A stretch of DNA of 64,000 nt, taken from positions 876,213 to 940,212 of the forward strand of contig VZRZ01006842.1 of assembly GCA_013398175.1 (NCBI GenBank). Direction: 5' to 3'. The notes under the pieces are model-generated. The model did no database searches. It worked only from the letters and a program-made list of their open reading frames with translations, and had not been told where the DNA came from. A program made the translations under genes and the position numbers. Source of the stretch: Climacteris rufus (lineage: Eukaryota; Chordata; Aves; Passeriformes; Climacteridae). Each line of letters begins with the position of its first letter. The stretch's first letter is position 1. Shown piece by piece: positions 53,801 through 61,434 of this stretch.

Positions 53801-56800
53801 TGGAGAAATAGTGCCAGATCCTTTCAGAATATTCAGGTAGTGAATAAGCATTTCAGGGTCTTTAGTATCAGATCATGTAACAAATTTCTAAAATGGATTA
53901 GATGAATAAGGGAGCTCATATCACAGAAGATGAATGCCAAATGAAAAATACGTGCCCACTAAAATTCTTCTGAGTACTCATCCAGTTGTCTTGGGATCCA
54001 TTTTCAGAAAGTCAGGGCTAATGCTTAGTTAAGTAAGTTTTTGGCTCACAAGTGTATTAAAAGAACTTACAGACCTTATTGCAGTCTGCTACAAGAGATG
54101 TCATTCCCAGTTTTGGGGGGTATATCAACATGGATTGATTTTAGACCAAATAATAACTGACCTATTGGCTAGTGACTTTAGAACCAGATGGATTCTATTA
54201 GACAATATGAATTTATTAATTCCTATGGAGCTTTGTCTATAGCCAAAGGACGAAGGGGCTAAAGGGTCATGCCCTCAGATGACCTGCCACTAAGCTCAGT
54301 GGAATATAATAATAGAATTCTTTAGGTTGGAAAAGACCTTTAAGATCATCAAGTCCAACTGCTAACCCAGCACTGCCAAGGCCACCACGAAATCCTGTCC
54401 CTAAGAGCCATATCTATGCATCTTTTAAATATCTCCAGAGATGGTGAACACCACTTTCCTGGGAAGCCTGTTCCAATGCTTGACATTCTGTGAAGAATTT
54501 TTTCCTAATATCTGATCTAAACTTCCCCTGGCACCACATTTTCTGTTGTTCTATTGCTTGTTACCTGGGAGAAGAGATTGACATCCATCATGCTACAACC
54601 TTCTTTTAGGTAGAGAATGGTAAGTTCTCTCTTTAGCTTCCTTTTCTCCAGCCTCTATGACCCCAGCTCCCTCTGCTGCTCCTCACAGGACTTGTGCTCC
54701 AGACCCTTCACCAGCTCTGTTGTCCTTCTCTGGACTCTCTCCAGCACCTCAATGTCTTTTTTGCAGTGAGGGGCTCAGAACTGGACACAGGATTCAAGGC
54801 ATCACCAGTGCTGAGTATAGGGGGATGATTTCCATGGTCCTACTGGCCACACTATTGCTGATACAGGCCAGGATGCCATTGGGCTTCTTGGCCACCTGGG
54901 CACATGCTGGCTCATGTTCAGCTGCTGTCAACCAGCACCCATAGATTGTTTTTCCTTCAGGCATCATTCCAATCACTCTGTTCCCAGCCTGTACCACTGA
55001 TGGGGTGACCCAAGTGCAGGACCCCAGACTTTGCCTTGTTGAGCATCATACACTTGGCCTTGGCACATTGACCCAGCCTGTTCAGATCCCTCTGCAGAGC
55101 CTTCCTATCCTCCAGCAGATCAACACTCCTGCCTAACTTTGTAACCTGCAAACTGACTGAAAGTGCCCTTGATCCCCTTGTCCAGGTCACCAATACAGAC
55201 ATTAAACAGGACTGGCCAAATACTGAGCCCTGGGGAACCCCACCAGGGTCCAGCTTCCGGCTGGATGGAACTCCATTTAACCACCATTCTCTGGGCCCAG
55301 ACATCCAGCCAATTTTGCACGCAACCAAGAATATACAGTACTAATTCTACATCCAACACAGAAGGAAATAGCACAAACAGAATCGTTTCTGACAGTTTGC
55401 CAAACAAGATGAACTATCTTGGCAATGTGATACTTTTATTGGTATAATTGAATGTCTGCAAACAAACTTTGTCGATACCACTTCTTCATTTAACAGTCCA
55501 GGCTGACATAGAATCTTTTGACAACCTCAAAAGGACATACAAGGCAATGCAAATGTTTCTTCAGCTATTCTAGAGATTATAGAGATTATTTACATTACAG
55601 TAACCATGCTACTAAAAAGAAACATGAAATTGTGTAGACTCTTTGGAAATAGAGAAATACTTACTTAAATTACACTCTCCTTACCTAATGTTTTGACAGG
55701 GTCAGAATAGTCAGAATCTGTAAACTGTCCTTTAATGTTAGTTGCTCTGAACTTAAATCTGTGAAATAAAACAACAAAAACTAATGAAATACAGTTTATG
55801 TGCATTTTCTTAAATATTTTTTCACTTAGAAATTAAAACATATTTTTAGGTTTAGTATAATATAAATTGGAATAATTATTCACCTGCAAAAGTGACATTA
55901 TCACAGACACCAAGAGCTCAGTGTCAATACCTTAAACATATAAAAAACCTCTATGTGAATTAGTTATCTTGAATCTGAGTTTATTTAATTTAAGGACTCA
56001 ATAAGCTTGAAAAATTTTGTAAAAAAAATTTTCCCGTATCTATGCTCAGCCAAAAAATTTAAAACTAGATACACATGACAATCATTTCAATCTCCAACTT
56101 TTCTAATTGAACTATATGTTTTGTGTGTCTGCATAAATACATATTTCACTCCAATCTTTCTCTTGGACAAACATAGAGACAAATGTACTTACAGGTACTG
56201 CTTTCTTGGTTTCAGTGGGCCATTACATATTTTGTCTTGACTGCCTGATATCATACATGTAGTATCAGCACCTATGACATATATCTCTTCTTTCCCACTC
56301 AGATCTTCTTTTCCTTCTATACATGGTGGGTTTGGAAAGCCTTCATTTGTAAAATACGGCCTTGGTCGGTTGAAGTAGGCATCATACCACTTAGTAACAT
56401 TCCCATCATGTTGAGCTATTTTCAAAAAAAGAAATAATAGATACAATTTACATTCTAACAAGATTGCAATGAAAGAAGTTAAATAGGAAATTAATTTTTT
56501 AAGAGCTTAGCATGCTATTGGTGCCATTTACACAAATAAGTCTATAACTGAATTTGCACTTGAACCCAAATTTCCTTATTATCCATACTATCCATGTTTT
56601 GTTAACTCTGAGTAAGCCAACTGAATCAAATCTAGAAAAGCTGACAGGCAATTTTGCACAGGAACTCTGCCTGTAGAGTACATTATTTGTGCAAGCCACT
56701 TGACTTGAAACTGAGTGTGGCTAGCTAGAAAAGCCAGTAAAAATTCTTTACTTTGAAGACAGTAAGGACTGTTTCATAAATTAAATCACTAGATTTGTGT

Positions 56801-59800
56801 ACATGGATAACACCCAGCAGCTCATGAGAAAATTCTTCAAAATATTTCTTAGCATGGTATTTGCTCATTTGTCAGTTCAAGGGAATCTTCACAGCAATAG
56901 CTATGAAGTAAAGGTCTTGAGGATTAGTGCTACAATGTAAAATTCAGAAAAATGTGAGAAAAAGTGAGTTCACTTAACATGCATGCTTTACTTTTATACT
57001 ATGAAAGCAAGGGATTTAAATACCTAGAATTTGTCCTTCTTAGGTAAAGTAAGCATGACCATATGATGTTCTGTCATAAAACTCCCACTCACATTGGTAA
57101 GCAATTACTCAAAAGGTCTCACAGGACTGTTCATATGAGTAAATGTTTGTCAGTCCGTACAAGGGAATAAACATTCTTACCCGCAGTCTACAGAAGGCAT
57201 TTATATAACTGCCTCTGCCCCCGTAATGAAATGAAAATATCAACTGCACATGACTGCATTCTTTTATGGTCAACACACTGATAGCAACAGATTCATAACC
57301 TTGCCAAAACCCAAAAGTTTAATATTTATTTACATTCACAGATGTCAAATGTTGGGGTGCTTTTCAAGGAAACAGAAAATAAAGAAATATAGTGATAAAA
57401 GTAGGGACAGAATAATATTGGTGGCTTCAAACAGTAAGGAAGACACTTCGTTGGCAAGTATTCCCAGGATCCAGTGCCCAGCCCACAGGTATTGTGAAAG
57501 ATATTTTGCCCTTAACACTGTTGTCACAGCAAAACTGACTTCGTTGTCTGTTTTCTAAAGTGAGATTACCAAGACCCAAGAAAATAAATTAAAAGGACAA
57601 ACAGCCTGAACCTGAAAACAGTTTTCAAGAGAACTTATAAAATTTTACCTCCAGCTTCCACAACAAGAACTTGTATCTTCTTGATAGGGCCATGATCATC
57701 ACTGTAATAACATATCGGCATTCTGATTGTAATTGTTGTATCTGTGACGAGTAATGCTCCGTTGGTATCATAAACTGGTGCTGGTTTCTTTTTAGGCCTT
57801 GGTGGTTCTGGTTTTAAGCAAAGAAATACCACAGAGTTCTGTTTTATTCTAAGAGTTGTTTTATTCTGTCATATTCTAAGACATTTGCTGATGGGAAGTA
57901 GAATATTGATTAGTTCAGTGAGTCTGCATGTGTGCTTTACAGTATCATTCAGATACAAATAGCAAATGGTCAGCAAAACTGAACACTACAACTCAAGGCT
58001 ATCAATTATATATTCCTGGTCCTACTTTATGTGGCCTCTATATAATAGCTGAAGGCACACAGCTGTGTGCTCACAGGTACAACAGCAATTTCTTCAGCAT
58101 TTATAGAGATTTCAGATAAAGGGTATTTTATGGGACATACCTTTGATATCCATGGTTATTTTCAACTGACTTTTTGGCCCTGCACCAGCACCATTGATTG
58201 CATACACCTTGAAAAACAAACATTTGTTTTAATGAGTATTAGTAATAGTTTCATATTGCCATTTGTGGATATATCTGAAGCATCAATGAATGCCAAAATG
58301 CTCCTTTTGTCATTCACAGTTGGCTAGAACTTGCTTTATACTGTTTTCTAAGTACAGTAACACTTCATCGCTTGTAATTTAGCTCTTAGAAAAAGGAGTA
58401 AAAGAGTCCACTTAAAGGAAGATGTTTCCTCCTTTCATGTCCCAGTCTCTGACTATTTGATTGTATTTCATGCATGTAGTTCTATCAAGCTCACCTTGCA
58501 GAACTGGACCTTTCATGTGAGCCAGAACAAGCAATGCCAGTAGTGGAATTAAGAGAGAGTTTTAGAGTTGTGCTTGTGACTACGTGTCACAGACTGCTTG
58601 CTAAGCCCATGAACTGGTTGTCCAGACTAGGGATGCATCCTGCTTCCACTCACTCTGTCCTGTTCATTGCTCCCCTCGTTCCTCAGACTTGCCTGTTTTT
58701 GCACCCCAGTTAATATTGTTGGCATGAAAATCTAATATTCAGCCAAAGTTTCAAATTAATCTCACACTTGTATCAGAGAAAAAAATCCTCCCCCCAAATG
58801 TATCAGTCCTTACGCTGACGTTGTAGGTATGTCCTCCTTTTAGTCCTTCTATCATGGCAGTGACTGACTGATCTTTTTTTTCAATGACACTAAGGTTATG
58901 GATCTGGATAGCAGCAGGGTCATCTTCATTGTAAACCATAGCTTGATACACTTGAATATTTCCATTTGGTTCAGATGGTGGCACAAATGTTACTTGGAAC
59001 TTTGTTACTTCATCTGGTATCTTCTGAAAAGTTATGTTGTTAGGTGGATCTTCAGGCACTGAAATAAATATTTCAATGATCCACTTAATCACTTTACTAC
59101 TATTACTATTAAAGTAAAACCTGAAAAATTAAAAATTACAATTTTTTGCATATCGGTATTATTCCACTGATATTTTCTGGTTTTATTAAAAATCCTCAAA
59201 TACTTATGGCATATGTAAATATTCATAAACACAATAAAAAGTCAAATATCTACTGAAATAGTATTCTTAATGACGGCACTGAATGCTACAAACTTTTAAA
59301 ATAATGATTAGATAACACTCAGTAGTCTCTAATCAGAATTTTTTTTTTCTGATTAACTATTCATCATTATGCATCATTATGCCTTGAAACACATCTGGGG
59401 TAAAAACATCCTTACATGGGTTGACAAGTAAGAGTCAGTGAGAATCCCTTTCTGAAAGCTCTCTGTTAACAGCAAACTCCCTCCCAACATATAAACGAGC
59501 CACCATGCTCCTGAGAGTCTCTGCTTATCACAACTAGCTAGCTCTTGAGGAAAAAAATTTCCACTAACTGATACCCAGACACAAGCACAACATCCATTTT
59601 TCTCGGGGGCAGTTTCTTGTAAAACACTTATTCCAGTAGCTTATTCTCAAGACAGGAAAGATATAAATCATTTTCCCAATGCCCCTATCTGAAAGAAAAG
59701 GCTGTAACATTCTTTCCAGGCAGCTAAATATTTATTGCTTTACCTGAGCAGACAAGTATGCAGCGTGACCTCTAAATAGTGAAATCAAGCAACTGAAGGT

Positions 59801-61434
59801 AAACACATTCTCTCAGCCAAGGATTTAGATGCAGTTGTCCTACTTCCTTGTTTTATTATAACAGCCAACAAATGCTTACTCAAGCTTCTCTGGAGTAAGT
59901 CTGTGTAAACTGGTCCTAACTAAGCCATATGTTAAGCTGTACAAACCAGAGGAAATAAGATGAGATGGGAATAATAACTCTTCCTCTCTAAAGTTACTCA
60001 GTGTCCTAATGTTTCACACATTTACATAAGAGAAAGGGCTACCAAAAAACATACCAAAGGATTCTATCTCAGCCAGTTACCACGTATTTTAATCTTTAAT
60101 TTTTCCACAGTAAAACACCATATCAGCTTCCAGGGATAGAAATAGGTAATGAAATCCTTAGAATTTAACTTATTTAAAGTATTGGAGATATATACATATA
60201 TGTATGTATATACATACACTCATATTGTATAGGGACCTTGGATTTTCATACATCAAAGGAAAGATAAATGATGAATAAAATCACTGTGTAGTACATTTAA
60301 ATCTGAAACTGATCTGAATATGTAGCTAAAAAAGTTGCTCTGCAGCTGACCTCACTAGAGGTAAGAGAATTGTGCTTTATACACAGGTGATAATTCATTT
60401 GAATGAAACAGGATGTTAATACCTTTTGAGAAAATATTTTTATATTGTTTTGCTTGTTTGTTTGAACAACTGAAAACAATTCAAAACCAGCAAAGACAGT
60501 AGACAGAGCACAACCATGATCTATGTATGTAAAGATAGGACTATATCTCCCCATGTATACCCATCTATATTTTTCTAAGCAAATGCAAATGCTGTCTACT
60601 TTTCTGTAACATCTCATCTCTCAGTTTTATTTCTCTGAGTAACCTAATAGAATCATCTACTTTTGTCACCTTAATAGCTAGCTTGTTCTTCAGATAGTTT
60701 TTACTCTGTTGAAGAGTTGACTCAGGCAGAGATTCCTGTGGGTCTTGACTAGCAACTTCCACTGAGAATACACAGATAGTGTCCTCAAGTAAGCACAGAT
60801 ACCATTTATAAAAGGTAGGGTTCACTTCATTTATGTTTAACTTTTGCACCAAAACCAATGATGTATAGAGTTTTCAGTTGTTTCTTAAGACAAACAGGCA
60901 CCTCCACAAGGGATTAATCCCTGCCTAAGACAGATACATTTTATATACATGTTAATATAGATAGGACCTATGTCTTCATTGTCTATAGAAGTAATCTAGA
61001 TGACCGTGTTCCATACATCCAAAATTTACATGAAGCAAGTTAGGATCCCTGCATAACTAAAGGTAAATCACAGTATTTATAATCATCCCTTTTTTGTTGT
61101 CTGACACCTTTTTAAATATTAAAGAAAAAATATTGTGAGGACAAATCTGTATTAAAAGCCCACCTCGTGTTCAAAATTCTCATTTATTTGTCAAATTAAA
61201 GAAAAACTGCAAAGTTTGATCCATATAAAGTAGAAAAAAGTACAAACCTGCTTCAAAAGTGGAGACAATTACTGGAGAACTTGTCTTGCCTTCTAGGAGT
61301 GCAGCATTAACATCCCCCGTAAAGGCAATGATTACTACGGAGTATCTTGTAAATGCTTTTAAGTCAGAAATTTCCAAGACTTTATCCTCATCATTTGTCT
61401 TCAAAAACTGAGCTTTATAGTTATCATTATCTAC
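23838..61434 (-). CDS. PTPRQ: PTPRQ, receptor-type tyrosine-protein phosphatase Q, 3' part (19 exons)
   Basis: Single-pass membrane phosphatase of hair-cell stereocilia (shaft connectors) and some other epithelia; the mammalian enzyme acts mainly on phosphoinositides. Coding exons on the minus strand: 61434-61248, 59058-58814, 58207-58141, 57807-57649, 56415-56193, 55758-55685, 50294-50195, 49408-49280, 48040-47996, 41616-41590, 40925-40844, 36184-36094, 34709-34633, 32213-32079, 31962-31837, 29649-29501, 27720-27585, 24311-24188 and 23875-23838. Every junction is GT-AG and in phase; the sum is 2,214 nt, 737 codons plus stop. Domains in window numbering: partial FN3 (1-62), FN3 (63-166), membrane-proximal region (167-326), TM helix (about 329-350), phosphatase domain (about 420-710). 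The long FN3 ectodomain and signal peptide lie beyond the right edge. WPE606 replaces the usual WPD; C638 is the catalytic cysteine of HCSAGVGRTG. Confidence 0.97.
24188..24311 (-). CDS. PTPRQ: PTPRQ exon: end of the phosphatase domain
   Basis: 124 nt, phase 0 in, phase 1 out. Acceptor ATTTTACAG|GCACAA, donor ATGGAAG|GTAAGG. Encodes AQYIFLHQCVLDLL then CFVNYSALQKMDSLDAME. Confidence 0.96.
24312..27584 (-). other. PTPRQ intron between exons at 27585 and 24311
   Basis: AT-rich, with one CR1 fragment at 25031-25165. No further exon or RNA gene seen. Confidence 0.6.
25031..25165 (-). mobile_element. CR1 LINE 3' end fragment
   Basis: Reading the plus strand gives the reverse complement of a CR1 tail: TCACAGATTCATTCAGATAG, GAAGAGACCTCTGAAGATCA, CAGCTAAAACATGTTGCCC and a TATCTCCACC end. 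Element is therefore on the minus strand, 5'-truncated. Confidence 0.8.
27585..27720 (-). CDS. PTPRQ: PTPRQ exon: P-loop and following helix
   Basis: 136 nt, phase 2 in, phase 0 out. Acceptor TGTTTGCAG|TGCTGG, donor AATCTG|GTAAGA. Completes the P-loop HCSAGVGRTG, then IALDHLTQHVNDHDFVDIYG and RSERMCMVQNL. Confidence 0.97.
27721..29500 (-). other. PTPRQ intron before the P-loop exon
   Basis: No recognisable repeat. Contains the unexplained plus-strand stretch at 28197-28370; otherwise nothing seen. Confidence 0.5.
28197..28370 (+). other. Unrecognised protein-like stop-free stretch inside a PTPRQ intron
   Basis: 58 stop-free codons from after TAA (28194-28196) to TAG (28371-28373), with no ATG. 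Residues look protein-like: SENEQDVSKLLSDFSAIGVI, then a YITADDQEIHRKT segment and LELARFNEQKVINEFSG. A possible acceptor (TTTATTTAAAG) sits at the left end and a possible donor (AAA|GTAATA) at 28338. It is opposite in strand to PTPRQ. Length is within chance for this composition, so only the residue pattern argues for it. Could be a relic of a retrocopied exon. I do not recognise it. Confidence 0.2.
29501..29649 (-). CDS. PTPRQ: PTPRQ exon: WPE loop up to the catalytic cysteine
   Basis: 149 nt, phase 0 in, phase 2 out. Acceptor TTTTTCAG|CATGGA, donor CACTGCAG|GTAAAC. Encodes NFTSWPEHGVPE and ends at VVHC. The general-acid loop has Glu in place of Asp (window residue E606), a hallmark of PTPRQ. 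Confidence 0.97.
29650..31836 (-). other. PTPRQ intron
   Basis: Part of it (about 30190-30510) resembles a very old antisense CR1-type element: TCTAGATCAATATCCTGT near the left and ATCCTGCAGCAAGGAGCACC near 30430, then AATAAACTATTGCGTAATGA. The rest shows nothing. Confidence 0.5.
30190..30510 (-). mobile_element. Probable ancient CR1-type LINE relic
   Basis: Phrases resembling the 3' untranslated part of ancient amniote CR1/L3 elements in reverse complement, in the right order: GGCCTGTCTAGATCAATATC, TATCCTGCAGCAAGGAGCAC, TTCTACTTTTAAAAATTTC. Highly diverged; boundaries approximate. Confidence 0.4.
31837..31962 (-). CDS. PTPRQ: PTPRQ exon: phosphatase core, YWPE to IER
   Basis: 126 nt, phase 0 in and out. 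Acceptor CCTGCAG|ATAAGA, donor GAAAGG|GTAAGC. Encodes [20 protein letters not shown] to WTIRELKIER. Confidence 0.97.
32079..32213 (-). CDS. PTPRQ: PTPRQ exon: phosphatase core strands
   Basis: 135 nt, phase 0 in and out. Acceptor TTCTTAG|GGCTAT, donor GGACGT|GTAAGT. Encodes the conserved [20 protein letters not shown] and then VMLTQCFEKGR. Confidence 0.97.
32214..34632 (-). other. PTPRQ intron
   Basis: Contains an LTR-like segment at 32484-32764. Remaining sequence, including TA/TG-rich 33340-33440, shows no exon. Confidence 0.5.
32484..32764 (+). mobile_element. Possible solo LTR (old)
   Basis: 281 bp that begins TGTGGCGACATC and ends GATCTTCA, with AATAAA about 30 bp before the end. The flanks AGAAAT (left) and AGAAAC (right) match at 5 of 6 positions, as a decayed target duplication might. 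No homology could be checked; TG...CA ends are common by chance. Confidence 0.3.
34633..34709 (-). CDS. PTPRQ: PTPRQ exon: DYINASY segment
   Basis: 77 nt, phase 1 in, phase 0 out. Acceptor TATCATGACAG-type (ATGACAG|ATAATA), donor GTGTCT|GTAAGT. Encodes NNNRVKL then GSDYINASYVS, the signature first core motif of classical PTP domains. Confidence 0.95.
34710..36093 (-). other. PTPRQ intron
   Basis: AT-rich with an A-tract at about 35766-35780. No repeat family or exon recognised. Confidence 0.5.
36094..36184 (-). CDS. PTPRQ: PTPRQ exon: substrate-loop region
   Basis: 91 nt, phase 0 in, phase 1 out. Acceptor CTCTGCAG|GAACTT, donor AAGCCAT|GTATGT. Encodes ELPKFLEDLASTDADLPWNR then SKNRFPNIKP. 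The pTyr loop normally reads KNRY; here it is KNRF. Confidence 0.95.
38550..38664 (-). mobile_element. CR1 LINE 3' end, left part (split by LTR)
   Basis: Plus strand reads the reverse complement of the CR1 3' end: CATAGGACTATAGAACGGTT, GAGTTGGAAGGGACATTAAC, GGCAGGGACACCTTCCACTA, GACCAGGTTGCTCAAAGCCC. It stops at CCATCC, exactly where the LTR begins. Confidence 0.92.
38665..38962 (+). mobile_element. Solo LTR of an endogenous retrovirus, inserted in CR1
   Basis: 298 bp starting TGTTGCCC and ending CTGCTACA (imperfect inverted termini TGT.GC). Flanked on both sides by the 6-bp duplication CCATCC (38659-38664 and 38963-38968). Inside are a TTTATAAGG TATA-like box at about 38862 and AATAAA at 38880-38885, which set plus orientation. 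Removing it together with one CCATCC restores the uninterrupted CR1 reading. No internal viral genes remain. A 6-bp duplication is typical of alpha- and betaretrovirus-like integrases; the family is not assigned. Confidence 0.88.
38969..39040 (-). mobile_element. CR1 LINE, right part (continuation after LTR)
   Basis: Continues the CR1 antisense reading directly after the second CCATCC: AGCCTGGCCTTAGACACTTT, AGGGATGGGGCATTCACAGC, TTCTATGGGCAGCCTGTTTC, then fades into unique sequence near 39040. Confidence 0.88.
40844..40925 (-). CDS. PTPRQ: PTPRQ exon: start of the phosphatase domain
   Basis: 82 nt, phase 2 in, phase 0 out. Acceptor ACTTTCAG|GCCAAT, donor TTTTCG|GTATGT. Encodes PISKKSFLQHVEELC then NNNLKFQEEFS, the N-terminal helices of the PTP fold. 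Confidence 0.95.
40926..41589 (-). other. PTPRQ intron next to the microexon
   Basis: 664 bp, AT-rich, no repeats recognised. Conserved flanking sequence controlling the microexon might lie here; nothing specific identified. Confidence 0.5.
41590..41616 (-). CDS. PTPRQ: PTPRQ 27-nt microexon
   Basis: 27 nt, phase 2 in and out. Acceptor TCTGTTACAG|GTTACT and a consensus donor ATCAA|GTAAGT. Encodes LLSYRKSI plus split codons. Bridges the preceding 45-nt exon (or exon 49408-49280 if that is skipped) to PISKKSF in the next exon. Too short for gene finders that rely on frame length. Confidence 0.88.
43603..43646. repeat. 22-bp tandem duplication (2 copies)
   Basis: GATTTTTAGAACTACTGAAC plus TC is repeated exactly twice, head to tail, with no spacer. 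Confidence 0.95.
46404..46438. repeat. 18-bp-period tandem duplication (2 copies)
   Basis: AAGCTTTGCAAACACAG occurs twice, separated by one A. Confidence 0.95.
47996..48040 (-). CDS. PTPRQ: PTPRQ 45-nt cassette-like exon
   Basis: 45 nt, phase 2 in and out, so inclusion or skipping keeps frame. Acceptor CTTGCAG|ATATTC, donor GTCATCCA|GTAAGT. Encodes YSSFFFRRKEIFVI, a basic and hydrophobic insert between the TM and phosphatase domain. From memory, the reference mammalian protein lacks an equivalent and some isoforms have one; that recollection is unchecked. Confidence 0.85.
48041..49279 (-). other. PTPRQ intron
   Basis: 1.2 kb without a recognisable repeat or exon. Confidence 0.5.
49280..49408 (-). 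CDS. PTPRQ: PTPRQ exon: cytoplasmic juxtamembrane segment
   Basis: 129 nt, phase 2 in and out. Acceptor CTGTTTAG|AATTCG, donor TTTACACG|GTAAGC. Encodes IRQKQKEGGTYSPRDAEI then FKLDQLITVADLELKDERFT, immediately before the two short cassette-like exons. Confidence 0.96.
49409..50194 (-). other. PTPRQ intron after the transmembrane exon
   Basis: 786 bp, nothing recognised. Confidence 0.5.
50195..50294 (-). CDS. PTPRQ: PTPRQ exon: transmembrane helix
   Basis: 100 nt, phase 1 in, phase 2 out. Acceptor GTTGCAG|GTGAAG, donor TTTGCAAG|GTGAGA. After GEGLTGRPVE comes an unbroken hydrophobic run (VILAVTLCILSVVLLVAAVY) ending at the basic stop-transfer sequence completed by the next exon (RIRQKQK). Confidence 0.96.
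50295..55684 (-). other. PTPRQ intron before the transmembrane exon
   Basis: 5.4 kb, with a 1-kb CR1 copy at its upstream end (54303-55340). The rest is AT-rich and shows no exon. Confidence 0.6.
54303..55340 (-). mobile_element. CR1 LINE, 3' kilobase with degraded reverse-transcriptase C-terminus
   Basis: Largest transposon in the window. On the minus strand, from 55340 down, frames broken by shifts carry CR1 ORF2 motifs: QNWLDVWAQRMVVKW, GGVPQGSVFG, RSVDLLEDRKALQRDLNRL, NKAKSGVLHLGH, then AQVAKKPNGILACISNSVAS. The 3' untranslated tail ends near 54303 with TTAGGTTGGAAAAGACCTT in the plus-strand reading and degenerate terminal octamers. 5'-truncated and inactive. Confidence 0.93.
55685..55758 (-). 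CDS. PTPRQ: PTPRQ exon: last extracellular strand
   Basis: 74 nt, phase 2 in, phase 1 out. Acceptor TTTCACAG|ATTTAAG, donor ACATTAG|GTAAGG. Encodes FKFRATNIKGQFTDSDYSD then PVKTLG, the FN3-like end of the ectodomain, just before the membrane. Confidence 0.94.
55759..56192 (-). other. PTPRQ intron
   Basis: 434 bp, AT-rich, nothing recognised. Confidence 0.5.
56193..56415 (-). CDS. PTPRQ: PTPRQ exon: membrane-proximal Cys-containing region
   Basis: 223 nt, phase 1 in, phase 2 out. Acceptor GAAAATAG|CTCAAC, donor CAGTACCT|GTAAGT. Encodes AQHDGNVTKWYDAYF, then PNPPCIEGKE, an IGADTTCMISG segment and ICNGPLKPRKQY. Three cysteines are probably disulphide-bonded outside the cell; NVT is a glycosylation sequon. 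Confidence 0.96.
56416..57648 (-). other. PTPRQ intron
   Basis: 1.2 kb, no repeat or exon recognised. Confidence 0.5.
57649..57807 (-). CDS. PTPRQ: PTPRQ exon: membrane-proximal region
   Basis: 159 nt, phase 1 in and out. Acceptor AAAACCAG|AACCAC, donor GCTGGAG|GTAAAA. A proline/lysine-rich linker (EPPRPKKKPAPVYD) leads into TTITIRMPICYYSDDHGP and the VQVLV-like strand IQVLVVEAG. Confidence 0.95.
57808..58140 (-). other. PTPRQ intron
   Basis: 333 bp; nothing recognised. Confidence 0.5.
58141..58207 (-). CDS. PTPRQ: PTPRQ exon: end of FN3 domain
   Basis: 67 nt, phase 0 in, phase 1 out. Acceptor TTTTTCAAG|GTGTAT, donor ATCAAAG|GTATGT. Encodes VYAINGAGAGPKSQLKITMD, the last FN3 strand. Too short to stand out as an open frame; placed by phase, splice sites and homology. 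Confidence 0.94.
58208..58813 (-). other. PTPRQ intron
   Basis: 606 bp splitting the FN3 domain; nothing recognised. Confidence 0.5.
58814..59058 (-). CDS. PTPRQ: PTPRQ exon: most of the last canonical FN3 domain
   Basis: 245 nt, phase 1 in, phase 0 out. Acceptor TTTCAG|TGCCTG, donor GTCAGC|GTAAGG. Encodes PEDPPNNITF, then PPSEPNGNIQVYQAMVY and GLKGGHTYNVS. Potential N-glycosylation sites NIT and NLS lie within it; a third site, NVS, reads into the next exon's Val. Confidence 0.96.
59059..61247 (-). other. PTPRQ intron
   Basis: 2.2 kb. Includes a TA/TG repeat at 60186-60222 and a 97-codon minus-strand frame (60858-60565) of coiled-coil-like composition that I judge to be chance. Confidence 0.5.
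60186..60222. repeat. TA/TG dinucleotide-type repeat
   Basis: Alternating ATATATACATATATGTATG-type run; simple sequence. Confidence 0.75.
61248..61434 (-). CDS. PTPRQ: PTPRQ exon: second half of an FN3 domain
   Basis: 187 nt, phase 0 in, phase 1 out. Acceptor TTTACAG|GTAGAT; donor GAAGCAG|GTTTGT, a weaker donor. Encodes VDNDNYKAQF through LKAFTRYSVVIIAF to STFEA, with the tyrosine-corner motif of an FN3 domain. The exon with the first half of this domain is outside the window or unrecognised. Confidence 0.93.

Noticed and set aside
60565..60858. 97-codon minus-strand frame with coiled-coil-like end (SIRLLREIKLRDEML)
   Set aside because: By a rough stop-codon estimate, about ten frames this long are expected by chance in 64 kb at this base composition. 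It sits in an intron with no splice signals linking it to PTPRQ and matches no PTPRQ region.
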